A stretch of DNA of 64,000 nt. Source: Cladorhizidae sp. MBARI D1340-BT2 (lineage: Eukaryota; Porifera; Demospongiae; Poecilosclerida; Cladorhizidae). Within the stretch, counting starts at the first letter, position 1. The number at the start of each line of letters is the position of its first letter. The notes under the pieces are model-generated. The model saw only the letters and a program-made list of their open reading frames with translations, did not search any database and had not been told where the DNA came from. The position numbers were made by a program, and so were the translations under genes. The stretch is from positions 34,490,396 to 34,554,395 of the forward strand of contig JAQNBH010000011.1 of NCBI GenBank assembly GCA_028752905.1, in the 5' to 3' direction. Positions 45,101 through 49,804 of this stretch are shown piece by piece.

Positions 45101-46496
45101 AGGGTGATGGAGATGAATTCTACATATTGAATGCTGACCAGCCATCCATCAATGTATCATTCACTCTAGTCAATGACAACATATATGAACTTACCAAGGT
45201 AATGGTAGCAAATTTAAGATTAATAGGCAGCCATCCTCCTCGTGTGACTATTGCAAATGCCAGTGCACAGATCTACATCTTAGATGATGAAGGTAATCAA
45301 TATCATTTTGTGCAACATCACATGAGAAAGAATAAAATGCATGTCGTTAATATCATTCACTTAAATTAATTATGGAATTCAAGAAAACTGATTACCTAAA
45401 TGAATTCATGTTTGTGTTCTATATTAATATCATTAACTTAAAATAAATTACAAAAGTCAAAAAAATTAATACCTAAATGTATTTAGCAACCGGGAATCAA
45501 AGCATGTCATAATTAGTAACATATTAGCATGTCATAGCAAACAGTTTTTGTTCACTTTTTGTCAACTATTCATATAATACAGTGTTGAGGATACCTATAT
45601 ATCTGTATGCATTTGTGCATTTGTTATCTCAATTTTATTTTCCAGTTTTGGATTTTAGGTTTGACCCAGATATGTACTCTGTCAGCGAAGTTGATGTAAA
45701 TGTCAGTCTGAATGTGCACTTGTTCAGTGGGAAACTTGGAGATATTGGGGTCATATTAAGGGCAAGTATTGCTAATGGTTCCACTTTTCATGGTAAGCAA
45801 GTTAATATCGTATCAATAAACAACCTTTGGTATTATTTGTAAACCACTCCTGCATGATTATTCTGCATGGAAATCCGATTCAACATCTTTAGTAGATTTT
45901 TTAAATCTTTTTATTATAGAGAGCAAAAGTGAATACATATACAAAACTGATAGGCTCGAAATAATTATTATCACGATGTATTTTTTTTGTAGAATTTACT
46001 TTTAAAGGAAATGATACATTGAAATTGGTAGAACTTCCGATAATATCGAATGAAATGGCAGAAAGACCAATGAATTTTAAAGTTCAATTGTCATTTATTA
46101 ATTTCACCAATGGACAAGCTGACAAATTTCAAGATCAGGGAAGAATTCATTTAGATCATGATGCTCAAGTCACCATACGCCCATCTCTTCCATTACCAAT
46201 TATCATTGGAGCAACTTTAGGAACAGTGGCATTGTTAATACTTGGTATTATAATATATGTTCTCTATGCATTGGTGTGCATTGTGAGGAGAAGGAGAAAG
46301 TTATCAGCTAATCATTCTCGGGAACCTGGCAGTAACAGGTATGTGATTCAGTGTTAAATCAATGGCAGAGTTTATAATAACATAACGGATGTTTGTTGAA
46401 TATACATTTAGCCTCAGCCAGCCCCCAAAAATTGAGATTAACCCAGTTGTTTGCCCTCTTGTCAACAATGTTAGGGGAGGATATATCATACATTAG
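1..46496 (+). CDS. Multi-SRCR / Calx-beta single-pass transmembrane receptor (spliced gene model, 5' end outside window)
   Basis: Assembled exons: 1-194, 1682-2026, 2394-2705, 5747-6088, 6400-6711, 8414-8761, 9152-9466, 10428-10772, 11184-11504, 12718-13050, 13461-13772, 16592-16936, 17355-17666, 24671-25015, 25967-26302, 33286-33597, 38475-38786, 39208-39543, 41953-42108, 42797-43021, 43736-43876, 45092-45292, 45646-45792, 45993-46338, 46412-46496. All junctions are AG/GT, and every internal intron is phase 1 except the last (phase 2). The sum is one open frame of about 2,358 codons to TAG 46494-46496. Order: 18 SRCR, 3 Calx-beta, a transmembrane helix, then a tail of about 45 residues. SRCR domains are protein- or glycan-binding ectodomains; Calx-beta domains are calcium-binding beta sandwiches. 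A cell-surface adhesion or recognition role is inferred. Multi-SRCR membrane proteins were proposed as aggregation receptors in Geodia, and Calx-beta domains occur in sponge aggregation factors. The start codon and signal peptide must lie to the left. The last intron and tail are the least certain parts. Confidence 0.8.
195..1681 (+). other. Intron 1 (B to A type)
   Basis: Phase-1 intron. It shares blocks with the other introns that follow type B exons: a box reading CCTGCAAACTGGAAG near 822, and a final stretch with TTGACGGTTTAATTTAAG before the acceptor. A short open frame at 813-1067 has no recognisable domain and no support as a gene. Confidence 0.6.
1682..2026 (+). CDS. SRCR exon 2 (type A)
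   Basis: A complete SRCR domain of 115 codons with a linker containing two Cys (ISCLSCSSQG), then GAIRLQGG, LEVCNGN, GTVCDDEW, VACRQLGYS, DDVNCNGDE, LFKC, HNCFH and LSCQ. The six core Cys are the group A SRCR set. The Cys in LEVC and the two linker Cys are extra. The donor GTAAGT follows GCT A. Confidence 0.9.
2027..2393 (+). other. Intron 2 (short A to B type)
   Basis: At 367 bp this matches the 310-420 bp size of all introns leading from an A exon to the next B exon in exons 2-13. It shares with them a central block reading roughly GTTCTAGAGTA...TATAACATCAA, here diverged. No gene inside. Confidence 0.6.
2394..2705 (+). CDS. SRCR exon 3 (type B)
   Basis: A 104-codon SRCR domain with no linker: it starts directly at TIRLQGG after a CTCAAG acceptor. 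VEVYYNNVWGTVC has Tyr where type A has Cys, and RQLGYC adds a Cys (codon 2528-2530). The other core Cys are in VACR, INCVG, YICS, HNCSH and VSCQ. Confidence 0.9.
2706..5746 (+). other. Intron 3, with repeated internal blocks
   Basis: A 3-kb intron holding at least two tandem copies of one segment (about 3360-3560 and 3700-3920). Each has a CCTGCAAACT..AAGA box, then GTGAATAAGCAAGAAA-like text and a 'TATAAAAAAGTCCATGA' box. The same segment recurs in other B to A introns. A minus-strand frame at 3996-4307 is AT-rich filler. The open stretch 5488-5746 upstream of exon 4 has no start or domain that would make it coding. Confidence 0.5.
5747..6088 (+). CDS. SRCR exon 4 (type A)
   Basis: 114 codons. 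The linker CxxC is at codons 5758-5760 and 5767-5769, then GAIRLQGG, VEVC (Cys 5827-5829), GTVCDNLW, VACRQLGYS, NCDGDE, LFNC, HYCSH and VSCQT. The acceptor TTAATTAAAG has no polypyrimidine tract but is conserved in the sister exons. The frame is open 259 bases further upstream, but the domain boundary and acceptor fix this start. Confidence 0.9.
6089..6399 (+). other. Intron 4 (short A to B type)
   Basis: A 311-bp phase-1 intron, the shortest of its class, with a (TA)n run at 6309-6320. No gene. Confidence 0.6.
6400..6711 (+). CDS. SRCR exon 5 (type B)
   Basis: 104 codons. The opening is diverged (TIKLHGRTARSGRVEVYYN instead of TIRLQGG). GTVCDHSW, VVCRQLGYC, NCVGDE, LFSC, HNCSHHED and VSCQAG follow. 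The donor is GTTAGT rather than GTAAGT, shared only with exon 7. Confidence 0.88.
6712..8413 (+). other. Intron 5 (B to A type)
   Basis: 1.7 kb, colinear in patches with introns 1, 3 and 7, including the CTACCTGCAGAA box near 7178 and the CCTGCAAAGATTG box near 7518. No gene or mobile element recognised. Confidence 0.5.
8414..8761 (+). CDS. SRCR exon 6 (type A)
   Basis: 116 codons. Linker TSCSPCSSQG, then VEVCNDNSW, GTVCDFRW, VACRQLGYS, VDCVGDE, LFNC, QYYCTH and VSCQT. It is one codon longer than its sisters because of an extra Tyr in front of the fifth core Cys. The next exon has an extra codon at the same place. Confidence 0.88.
8762..9151 (+). other. Intron 6 (short A to B type)
   Basis: 390 bp. 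It ends in a pyrimidine-rich TTTTCTCTCCAG acceptor. Short antisense frames here are by-products of the SRCR exons. No gene. Confidence 0.6.
9152..9466 (+). CDS. SRCR exon 7 (type B)
   Basis: 105 codons: TIRLQGG, VEVYNNNVW, GTVCDYSW, VVCRQLGYC, INCTGDE, LFSCKAD, HNYCSHHED, VSCQAG. It carries an extra Tyr before the fifth core Cys, like exon 6, and a GTTAGT donor like exon 5. Confidence 0.88.
9467..10427 (+). other. Intron 7 (B to A type)
   Basis: 961 bp, the shortest B to A intron, as if the middle of the intron 5 layout had been deleted: the CTACCTGCAGAA box (about 9919) is followed directly by the block that precedes the A exon. No gene. Confidence 0.5.
10428..10772 (+). CDS. SRCR exon 8 (type A)
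   Basis: 115 codons. Linker TSCSPCSSQG, VEVCNDNSW, then RTVCNYRW (Arg replaces the usual Gly before TVC), VTCRQLGYS, VHCDGDE, LFNCSS, RHCRHS and VSCQT. All core and extra Cys of type A are kept despite more substitutions than in its sisters. Confidence 0.88.
10773..11183 (+). other. Intron 8 (short A to B type)
   Basis: 411 bp, with a 'TTCAACAACAGTTGTCA' block shared with introns 4, 6 and 10. No gene. Confidence 0.6.
11184..11504 (+). CDS. SRCR exon 9 (type B) with a 9-bp tandem duplication
   Basis: 107 codons. CAGACTGCA at 11191-11199 is repeated at 11200-11208, so the first strand reads TIRLHRLQGG instead of TIRLQGG. The rest is regular: VEVYYNNVW, GTVCDHSWMVNDA, VACRQLGYC, VKCVGDE, LFSCRAN, NNCSH, VSCQN. 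The duplication keeps the frame. Confidence 0.88.
11505..12717 (+). other. Intron 9 (B to A type)
   Basis: 1.2 kb of non-coding sequence with patches shared with introns 1, 5 and 13 (for example the stretch before the A exon). No gene or mobile element recognised. Confidence 0.5.
12718..13050 (+). CDS. SRCR exon 10 (type A, shortened)
   Basis: 111 codons. The acceptor context ATTTTAG has lost the usual AATTAAAGGAG, so one linker residue is missing, but the CxxC remains (TSCLMCSPQG). Three residues are missing in the middle (TTLAVADG instead of the TTLTTFAVADG seen in exon 14). VEVC, GTVCDYRW, VACRQLGHS, NCVGDE, LFNC, NNCAH and VNCQT are present. Confidence 0.87.
13051..13460 (+). other. Intron 10 (short A to B type)
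   Basis: 410 bp, with a TA-rich run near 13301-13312. No gene. Confidence 0.6.
13461..13772 (+). CDS. SRCR exon 11 (type B)
   Basis: 104 codons. The joined junction codon reads Ile rather than Gly or Arg. TIRLQGG, VEVYYNNVW, GTVCDHSWMINDA, VACRQLGYC, NCVGDE, LFNCNAN, NNCSH, VSCQR. The MINDA segment groups it with exon 9 (MVNDA), suggesting recent duplication of that pair. Confidence 0.9.
13773..16591 (+). other. Intron 11, holding a hAT relic
   Basis: 2.8 kb. Beyond the hAT relic (14175-15620), the right part (15640-15960) is another copy of the intron segment with the CTGGAAGATTGCATG box, closely matching 23300-23480 and 23940-24240. Confidence 0.6.
14175..15620 (+). mobile_element. hAT transposon relic (P52rIPK/THAP12-like transposase fragments)
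   Basis: The left end is probably at 14175 (AGGGTCGGATCCAGGG followed by C-rich sequence, a common hAT end style). The left part also holds an inverted repeat around 14237-14268. Transposase pieces on the + strand in shifting frames: LALYTHCFSQKLNLSIAAS near 14759-14810, IRWVERHTCLEVF near 14967-15006, and a final DLVKNVLNDFLYWERDLP near 15560-15613. These match the conserved blocks of hAT-derived P52rIPK-like proteins as I know the family. Stops and frameshifts are frequent and no right end is visible, so it is dead and 3'-truncated. Confidence 0.7.
16592..16936 (+). CDS. SRCR exon 12 (type A)
   Basis: 115 codons. Linker VLCSPCSSQG, CVEVCNENSW (with an additional Cys, GCVEVC in place of GRVEVC), GTVCDDRW, VACRQLGHS, INCVGDE, LFNCSS, HNCAH, VSCQT. 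The Arg-to-Cys change before VEVC gives this exon one Cys more than its sisters. Confidence 0.88.
16937..17354 (+). other. Intron 12 (short A to B type)
   Basis: 418 bp, with the GTTCTAGAGTACTTTTGT-like block shared with introns 6 and 10. No gene. Confidence 0.6.
17355..17666 (+). CDS. SRCR exon 13 (type B)
   Basis: 104 codons. The junction codon reads Glu (ETIRLQGG). LEVYYNNVW, GTVCDHSWGPVDA, VACKQLGYC, NCVGDE, LFNCSAN, NNCSH, VSCQR. The donor is GTAATC, weaker than the usual GTAAGT. Confidence 0.88.
18832..20256 (+). mobile_element. Nested hAT deletion derivative inside the larger hAT
   Basis: Perfect 15-bp inverted repeats CAGGGGCGTACCCAG (18832-18846) and its complement (20242-20256). 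The flanks are TCAGG on the left and TCAGA on the right, a 5-bp target duplication with one change. Inside lie a long A run followed by a G run (about 18892-18931), transposase N-terminal pieces on the + strand, and a C run near 20211-20233. The catalytic core is absent, so any movement must have been driven by another copy. Confidence 0.85.
19087..20166 (+). pseudogene. Truncated hAT transposase, N-terminal part only
   Basis: ATG 19087 opens a lysine-rich start (MPPKKKQRITLFDF), typical of the nuclear-targeting start of TTF-finger hAT transposases. The segment 19389-19739 has four imperfect repeats of the type IPSVSDSPT. 19798-20166 contains ACLACILFAKEGKF, AHESAQYHKEAVAQF and KYGLALRGKRD, matching the zinc-finger and hinge region before the catalytic domain in this family. 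Splicing between the first two pieces is unresolved: a GTAAGT donor at 19164 and an ACAG acceptor at 19386 do not restore the frame simply. Confidence 0.65.
22508..22727. repeat. 110-bp tandem repeat, two copies
   Basis: Copies at 22508-22617 and 22618-22727, both starting AGAAAGCATATTGAATG and sharing GTGTGGTTATGGA and GCTAATTAATTTTT. It lies within the right part of the hAT element, upstream of its transposase. Subterminal repeats of this kind can be transposase-binding regions; that role is a guess. Confidence 0.75.
24671..25015 (+). CDS. SRCR exon 14 (type A)
   Basis: 115 codons. Linker TSCSPCSSQG, VEVCNDNSW, GTVCDYRW, VACRQLGYS, INCVGDE, LFNC, PNCAHNED, VSCQT. It is the last exon with the two-Cys linker. 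The next SRCR exon is again linker-bearing rather than type B, so the regular alternation breaks here. Confidence 0.9.
25016..25966 (+). other. Intron 14, with a repeat shared by introns 15 and 16
   Basis: 951 bp. Starts with a short inverted stretch (ATTCACTGGATATTTCAACTAG..CGAGTGAAT, about 25045-25085). 25375-25740 is one of three copies of a roughly 350-bp repeat (others near 32045-32385 and 35010-35360), marked by TGAGATCTTGATC and CTCAATTG.CACTTA. No gene. Confidence 0.55.
25967..26302 (+). CDS. SRCR exon 15 (type A', one linker Cys)
   Basis: 112 codons. The linker is shorter by three residues and has one Cys (TPCSSQG, codon 25978-25980). VEVCNNNIW, STVCDDAW, VACRQLGYS, VHCVGNE, LFSC, RNCDHSED, VSCRAG. 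The preceding domain (exon 14) has LGYS, not LGYC. Confidence 0.9.
26777..27083 (-). repeat. 3' LTR of the Ty3/gypsy element
   Basis: 307 bp, TG..CA type ends. It contains a short internal direct repeat (ATCCTGGATACAACA twice, near 26905-26937). The purine-rich tract of the element (complement of CTCCCCTCC, about 27087-27095) lies immediately inside. Confidence 0.9.
27338..28390 (-). pseudogene. Integrase region
   Basis: Zinc-binding HHCC part: GGHLGEDA near 28318-28295 and CKTC near 28218. Catalytic core with VDIVGPL, HSDQGRQFES and the E-bearing SDGMVERFNRT. A C-terminal part with FQRELYNEKAHGK-like spacing and WAGPFRVVRI follows. The DDE residues appear present. The frame is opened only from 28306 and is broken at its start by a 16-bp inverted repeat at 28257-28293, and the end runs out of frame at 27338. 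Confidence 0.85.
28622..30260 (-). pseudogene. Reverse transcriptase and RNase H region
   Basis: 30260-29382 carries the pre-RT linker and fingers (DYCKLNEVTQKDAYPLPRID, FSTVDLLSGYG). A small frame change near 29398 leads into 29320-28622 with MPFSLCNAPATFQ, FLGLAEYYRRFIRDF and the RNase H segment LLDTDASDTGIGAVLSQ. Between LQWSQCLV and MVFERL the stretch that should hold the YxDD catalytic box is absent (near 29240-29210). The polymerase is therefore inactive. Confidence 0.88.
30477..31511 (-). pseudogene. gag, zinc knuckle and protease region
   Basis: 31511-31131 is a gag-like capsid segment (LPEPYSGEGSWDQW, ARAQIAFQRLP, RFEPKTR) that ends at a stop. The reading continues in another frame at 31085-30762. 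A CCHC knuckle (CWKCGKSGHIARYC) lies near 30740-30699 and an aspartic protease motif LLVDTGASVSLM near 30530-30495. Frame changes separate the three parts. Confidence 0.8.
31524..31547 (-). other. Primer-binding site of the Ty3/gypsy element
   Basis: Directly inside the 5' LTR (on the minus strand), after one T, the sequence starts TGGCGTAGTCGGCAGGATC. TGG is the complement of a tRNA CCA end, as expected. The matching tRNA was not identified. Confidence 0.7.
31548..31861 (-). repeat. 5' LTR of the Ty3/gypsy element
   Basis: 314 bp, the partner of the left LTR, with four small insertions relative to it, for example in the ATATGCGACTGAG region near the right end. Confidence 0.9.
33286..33597 (+). 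CDS. SRCR exon 16 (type B', no extra Cys)
   Basis: 104 codons: TIRHQGGSATSGRVEVFYNNVW, GTICDDAW, VACRQLGYS, VNCFGDE, IFNCNAN, HNCLHSED, VSCQAG. It has the B-type start without linker, but Ser instead of Cys after LGY, leaving the plain six-Cys group A set. Confidence 0.9.
33598..38474 (+). other. Intron 16 with a hAT relic and local duplications
   Basis: 4.9 kb. It contains the third copy of the 350-bp repeat (35010-35360), a hAT relic (35530-36894), and near the end a diverged tandem duplication of about 330 bp (roughly 37670-38000 and 38000-38310) marked by CACTTGATAC..AGGTC and TGTATATGTA.GTGTGT. No host gene seen between. Confidence 0.55.
35530..36894 (+). mobile_element. hAT transposon relic related to the element at 46748-49804
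   Basis: + strand transposase pieces: FTHCYGHSINLAVSDSVKQ (about 35580-35630), YEITKLIKFSPRRE, FRQQYYEAIDNITN (about 36229-36270) and the dimerisation block LVMPATNATSEHSFSALRR (about 36556-36615). These closely resemble the corresponding pieces of the minus-strand hAT downstream of the receptor gene. The right end AGCTTCCTCC.GGCCTG (36878-36894) resembles the complement of that element's left end. The left end is missing. Frames are broken throughout. Confidence 0.75.
38475..38786 (+). CDS. SRCR exon 17 (type B', no extra Cys)
   Basis: 104 codons: TIRLEGGTATSGRIEVYYNNLW, GTVCDHEW, VACRQLGYS, INCLGNE, LFKCIAN, HNCFHSGD, VSCQAS. Like exon 16 it lacks the LGYC Cys. Two B-like exons therefore follow each other here. 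Confidence 0.9.
38787..39207 (+). other. Intron 17
   Basis: 421 bp, with a short (AATG)n run near 38973-38990. It ends with the TTTTGATTAAAG acceptor shared with exon 15. No gene. Confidence 0.6.
39208..39543 (+). CDS. SRCR exon 18 (type A', one linker Cys), last SRCR domain
   Basis: 112 codons. Linker PPCSLQG with one Cys, GAIRLQGD, VEVCNDNFW, GTVCDDEWEVLDA, VACIQLGYS, NCVGNE, LFSC, HNCDHSKD, VSCRAS. It is most similar to exon 15 in linker and acceptor. Confidence 0.9.
40248..41247 (-). mobile_element. piggyBac-like non-autonomous element
   Basis: Flanked on both sides by TTAA (40244-40247 and 41248-41251), the target duplication of piggyBac. The ends start CCCTCT on the left and its complement AGAGGG on the right; beyond six bases the match is only patchy. 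It carries the short minus-strand ORF described separately. A length near 1 kb and the lack of a DDD core make it dependent on another transposase. Confidence 0.6.
40849..41073 (-). CDS. Short ORF resembling fused N- and C-terminal ends of a piggyBac transposase
   Basis: 74 codons from ATG at 41073. The first half is acidic (DISDDESSYEE), like the start of many piggyBac transposases. The second half, CKYCKVHICIMEDRNCFHAFH, resembles the Cys/His zinc-binding tail of that family (CxxC, then LC, then CF..YH). The whole catalytic core is missing between them, presumably from internal deletion. Whether it is translated is unknown. Confidence 0.45.
   Translation of the reverse strand: MEKKLSIAEIISQVTVAAWDISDDESSYEECEGIHSYLGECRVQCKYCKVHICIMEDRNCFHAFHNLVDFCHRH
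41953..42108 (+). CDS. Calx-beta domain 1, first half
   Basis: 52 codons after an ATCACAG acceptor: YGFEAAEYSVYESADILEV, then VEITLQT. The pattern F..aeYsV.Esad.lev.v is the opening of a Calx-beta domain. Phase 1-1, closing at a GTATTA donor. Confidence 0.75.
42109..42796 (+). other. Intron 19
   Basis: 688 bp, AT-rich, with a (TA)n run near 42178-42192. No gene seen. Confidence 0.6.
42797..43021 (+). CDS. Calx-beta domain 1, second half
   Basis: 75 codons: FNITIINDEIREGNESFTL then ITVISILDDD. The I.ND...EgnEsF.l...A...I.DDD pattern is the calcium-binding second half of Calx-beta. The three Asp at the end are the expected ligands. Three N-x-S/T sites are visible (NLT, NIT, NES). Confidence 0.85.
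43022..43735 (+). other. Intron 20
   Basis: 714 bp. A minus-strand open frame at 43229-43441 is acidic then Gly/Arg-rich; it has no recognised domain and I do not call it a gene. Confidence 0.5.
43736..43876 (+). CDS. Calx-beta domain 2, first half
   Basis: 47 codons after a TATATAG acceptor: IGFIDAPYYFGEIDSKGSL, then VCVQFNISQGSTS. It matches the first half of Calx-beta in length and in aromatic-acidic pattern, but more weakly than domain 1. Phase 1-1, GTAAGG donor. Confidence 0.65.
43877..45091 (+). other. Intron 21
   Basis: 1.2 kb. Open frames at 44063-44362 (minus) and 44215-44469 (plus) have no recognisable domain. A C-rich stretch lies near 44925-44968. No gene supported. Confidence 0.5.
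45092..45292 (+). CDS. Calx-beta domain 2, second half
   Basis: 67 codons after a long T-rich tract and CAG: SINVSFTLVNDNIYELTKV then ANASAQIYILDDE. The VNDNI.E and I.I.DDE motifs are the Calx-beta calcium-site pattern. Confidence 0.82.
45293..45645 (+). other. Intron 22
   Basis: 353 bp, with two similar segments (CATTCACTTAAATTAATTA near 45354 and CATTAACTTAAAATAAATT near 45431). No gene. Confidence 0.6.
45646..45792 (+). CDS. Calx-beta domain 3, first half
   Basis: 49 codons after TTTTCCAG: LDFRFDPDMYSVSEVDVNV then VILRASIANGSTFH. The F.p..ysVsE.d..v pattern repeats that of domain 1. Confidence 0.75.
45793..45992 (+). other. Intron 23
   Basis: 200 bp, phase 1, ending in T-rich sequence and GTAG. 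No gene. Confidence 0.6.
45993..46338 (+). CDS. Calx-beta domain 3, second half, and transmembrane helix
   Basis: 115 codons. VELPIISNEMAERPMNFKV through DHDAQVTIRP is a degenerate second half of Calx-beta (HDAQVTI instead of I.DDD). Then PIIIGATLGTVALLILGII continues hydrophobically to VCIV and is followed by RRRRK, a stop-transfer signal, giving an outside-in (type I) orientation. The donor AG|GTATGT leaves phase 2, the only non-phase-1 intron in the gene. Unspliced, the frame would end at 46355. Confidence 0.85.
46412..46496 (+). CDS. Last exon, short cytoplasmic tail
   Basis: 28 codons after a TACATTTAG acceptor, in frame with the helix exon: SLSQPPKIEINPVV, then CPLVNNVRGGYIIH and TAG. 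No kinase, ITAM or other known signalling motif is visible. One tyrosine lies near the end. The acceptor is reasonable and the frame fits, but an alternative 3' exon further downstream cannot be excluded. Confidence 0.55.
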
Positions 46497-46747
46497 AAGG
46501 AAGAAGTGTGGTCAGGCCAATATGCTATATTACTGTAGTATACATTATTTGTTAAGAATCTGTCCTTATTTGGAATTTAAGCTTTATTTGAAGAAGTTAG
46601 TACTTATTAACTTTCAATGAACTCTCAGTTGACATAATATTAAAATCACCTTCTCATCAAATTTTATTCACTCAACGTTTTTACGATGATCTAGTCTTCA
46701 TCAGGAATAATGAGATTCTAAGGCTCGCATGAGCCTGTTATATAATG
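46497..46747. other. Presumed 3' untranslated and flanking sequence of the receptor gene
   Basis: An ATTAAA at 46639-46644 is a possible poly(A) signal 143 bases behind the stop. Nothing else recognised. Confidence 0.3.
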
Positions 46748-49700
46748 CAGGGGAGGAGGAAGCTCGGCTGCATTGGTAAGGCCATTGAAACCACGCCCAC
46801 TAAAACTACGCCCCCTAGACAGTGTGCCAAAGAAACATGTGTTACAGGAACAGGAAATAGAAATATGAAGTGCTATCGTATTCATTACATTGTTTTATTG
46901 TTTTGCAGTTTCAGGGATCTCCCTCCTAGTATAAGCCCTGACTAGACCCTAACCCCCAAGAGGACATACGAGATAGGGTGAACTATCTGAGAACCACAAC
47001 TATATAGTCTAAACAAAGTCACCATGATCAACATTTAATTAATGAACACGGTGATTCTTCATGTTGACTAGCCAATTCTGATTGGCCAGGAAATAGTGTT
47101 TGATGCATTACTATTACCATTATATCATTATGGACTGACTAGCTATGTACCAGGCAGTAGCCTATTCAAAGGAGCTGGTATTACTTACAAGTGTCCAGTT
47201 ATTGTGAATTATGTTATCCTATTTCTAAGAGATAGCAGGATTCTGAGGAAGCTTATAGCTTATAATCCACTACATGCAGGTAATAAATAATGACAAAATT
47301 GTTTTTGTTTGACTACATGTGATAATTATTTATGCTAATGTAAACAAAAATTATTGAAAAGTACCCAATATTTTAAGTCTATGTTCAGAGTCTCACCAAT
47401 AAATTCATTTGCAATGCTAGCTAAGTATAGCTTATCAGTAATATCCTTATGGGCATGCAAAACCATGAGGTTGTTTAGCCTCTCTTGACCCATGGTGGTT
47501 CTCAGGTAGATCTTCAGAGCACTGAAGGACCTATCAGATGTGGAATTTGAGGCTGGCATAATGAGAACAAGTTTAAGCACAACACAGACCTGAGACAGAA
47601 AACCCCGCTGAGCATCTGTAAATGAACCAAAAAACTTCTTGATATCAAATATGCTTGGATGTGAATTCTCTTCAGGGCAAAATGAATGCTTGAATTCTGT
47701 TCCAAAGGTTAGCAACTGAGCTTGCAGAGTTTCTGGCTGTAAATCATCGTCATAAAAGGAAGTGAAAAGACAAATTCAGCTGTGAAATCCAAGTTTTCAG
47801 ATGCTTTCAAGAGTAACTGTTCAAGATATCTGTATACTTCATACCTAGGTTGCTGGAATCTATCCTGTATACAGCTCACTGCTAGATCAATAGCTTCAAA
47901 ATAGTGCTGTCTATAGATATCTTTAGGAGACTGATGAAAATACATACCTTCTAGGAATCCTACGTTGACGTGGCAACTGAGGTTCAATATCAAGTGGCTC
48001 TGCAATGCTTGTCACCTTTGACCAAAACAAATTGTAAGATTCATCAATTCATAATGTCTGAAGAGTACGAACTACCATGGCTCCAATATGTTGTCCTTCA
48101 GCTGTAGAGCAAACTTTCTCTTGTAAACATCTACTGAGGTTGTCGGTGTAGCGCAGCACCATTTCTCCCAACATTGTCCCAAAAAGAAAATCAAACGTCT
48201 TCATTTGTGCACTTACTCCTTGGATCCTGGCCTTGCTCTCTGTATCCTTGGCTACTTCCAATGCTTTTTCCCAAGTGTTTAATAGAGCTGAATAATTGTT
48301 GAGGATGCTAAATTGAGAGTCCGCTCGGACTGTCCATCGGGTTGGACATAGGAGTCCAATGCTTGAAGGGTGGCTATCAGTCCTTAAATCACTCTCTGCT
48401 TTCAGCTCACGGAATATGCCATCTCGACGTGGTGAGCGCTTAATCAGCTTAGTAATTTCGTGTGTCGTTTCCATGGAGATTCCATTACCTTTGACTGCTT
48501 CACATAGTCATTAGCAGCTAAATTTAAGGAGTGACAATAGCAGTGAGTAAACACTGCACGAGGTTCTTCATCCTGGACCCGCTTCGCCACACCACTTCTA
48601 GAGCCAACCATAGTGCTACAGCCATCATAGCACTGTCCACGAATATTTCTAAAAGATAAATTTAGTCTGGTCAAGGTATCTTTAATGATGGAGAAGAGGG
48701 TAGCTGAATCAATAGACGGAACAGCATAGAGCCCAATGAACTCTTCATCAACTTCAAAATCATCACCAATATGATGAAATACTACATTGACTTGCTCCTG
48801 GTTCATCACATCTGTTGTCTCGTCAATCATTACAGTTAGAAATGGTGACTTGTGTAGCCGTTTGGTGAAATCTCTAATAACTTAAACAGCCATCATCTTG
48901 ATCAACGAATTAATAATTTCATGTGAAGTATATTTGTTACAAGAATCTCACCATCTTCTTCTCCATGATGCTTCAAAAGCTGGATGAGATTGCTCTCACT
49001 ATCATCATCATGCCCGCGAAGAGGTAAGCCCTGTCTAGTCAAGAATTTGATGCAGGACAGAATTTTCAGCAGCATCTTCCTATTTCTATGCAATTCAATA
49101 GCATTCTGCCTTGAGAGATGTGCACCAATGTGCATGGTAGTGGCAGGCAAAGTAATAATTGCTTCAACTGCTTCCAAGTGACACTTGCTCTTCTCATGCC
49201 CATTGAACACAGTAGTGGCATCCTTCCAATTATGGAAACCTTTGGAAACCTAAGGAATAATATGTGATTAAATATATATAAAGTGCAACATAGCTAGAGC
49301 TAGCTTGCCATAATAGAGCTGTAGTTCCAAACATGTAATTATATTTACTGAACTTACAAAAGCAGGATCTGCCTTAGTGTGGTTTTATTCTTCTTCTCCA
49401 AGAACATCCTCATGCATATCTGGCAGAAAACGGTGTCCTCAGCCTCTCTGTAATGGAGATAGGGCCATCTCGAGAACCAAGAGTGCTGGAAAGACCGTTT
49501 AACAACTGACTTTTTGCCAAACGATCGCTTGGGAAACTTGAAATCTGGTCCAGGTTGTTTGGATTCTCCCCTGCAATATCAGCTGTACTAGAGGTACTAG
49601 CTATTGCTAATGCTAAGTTTGTTGCCATCATGAAATCTGAGTGAACTGACTCACTTGATGGAAGGCAAAAATATAGCAGCTACATTATAGCCTCCTGTCG

Positions 49701-49804
49701 TCACGTTTGTCAACTACGCATGCGCAGCAAACAAGGATCGTAAAAAAAAATAAAATAAAAAATAAATAAAAAAAGCCATGGCCGTACCACTTGCACCGCC
49801 CCTG
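46748..49804 (-). mobile_element. hAT DNA transposon, full length, probably inactive
   Basis: The ends read CAGGGGAGGAGGAAG on the left (46748) and, on the minus strand, CAGGGGCGGTGCAAG at the right (ends 49804). Both sides are flanked by TAATG (46743-46747 and 49805-49809), a perfect 5-bp target duplication. At 3.06 kb it is compact and its minus-strand transposase fills most of it. Confidence 0.85.
47335..49640 (-). pseudogene. hAT transposase with frame breaks
   Basis: Read right to left. Start MMATNLALAIASTSS (49631). A finger segment with GHEKSKCHLEAV and the hinge RQGLPLRGHDDDSESNL (49210-48902). The catalytic RNase H-like core with MIDETTDV, GQCYDGCSTMVG and FTHCYCHSLNLAAND (48830-48480), then EITKLIKRSPRRDG and LLCPTRWTVRADSQF (48474-48049). 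The C-terminal dimerisation block with LVLIMPASNSTSDRSFSAL and QERLNNLMVLHAH (47610-47430). At least one frame change near 48470 and others between the pieces separate it into five frames, unless some gaps are introns. Confidence 0.8.
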
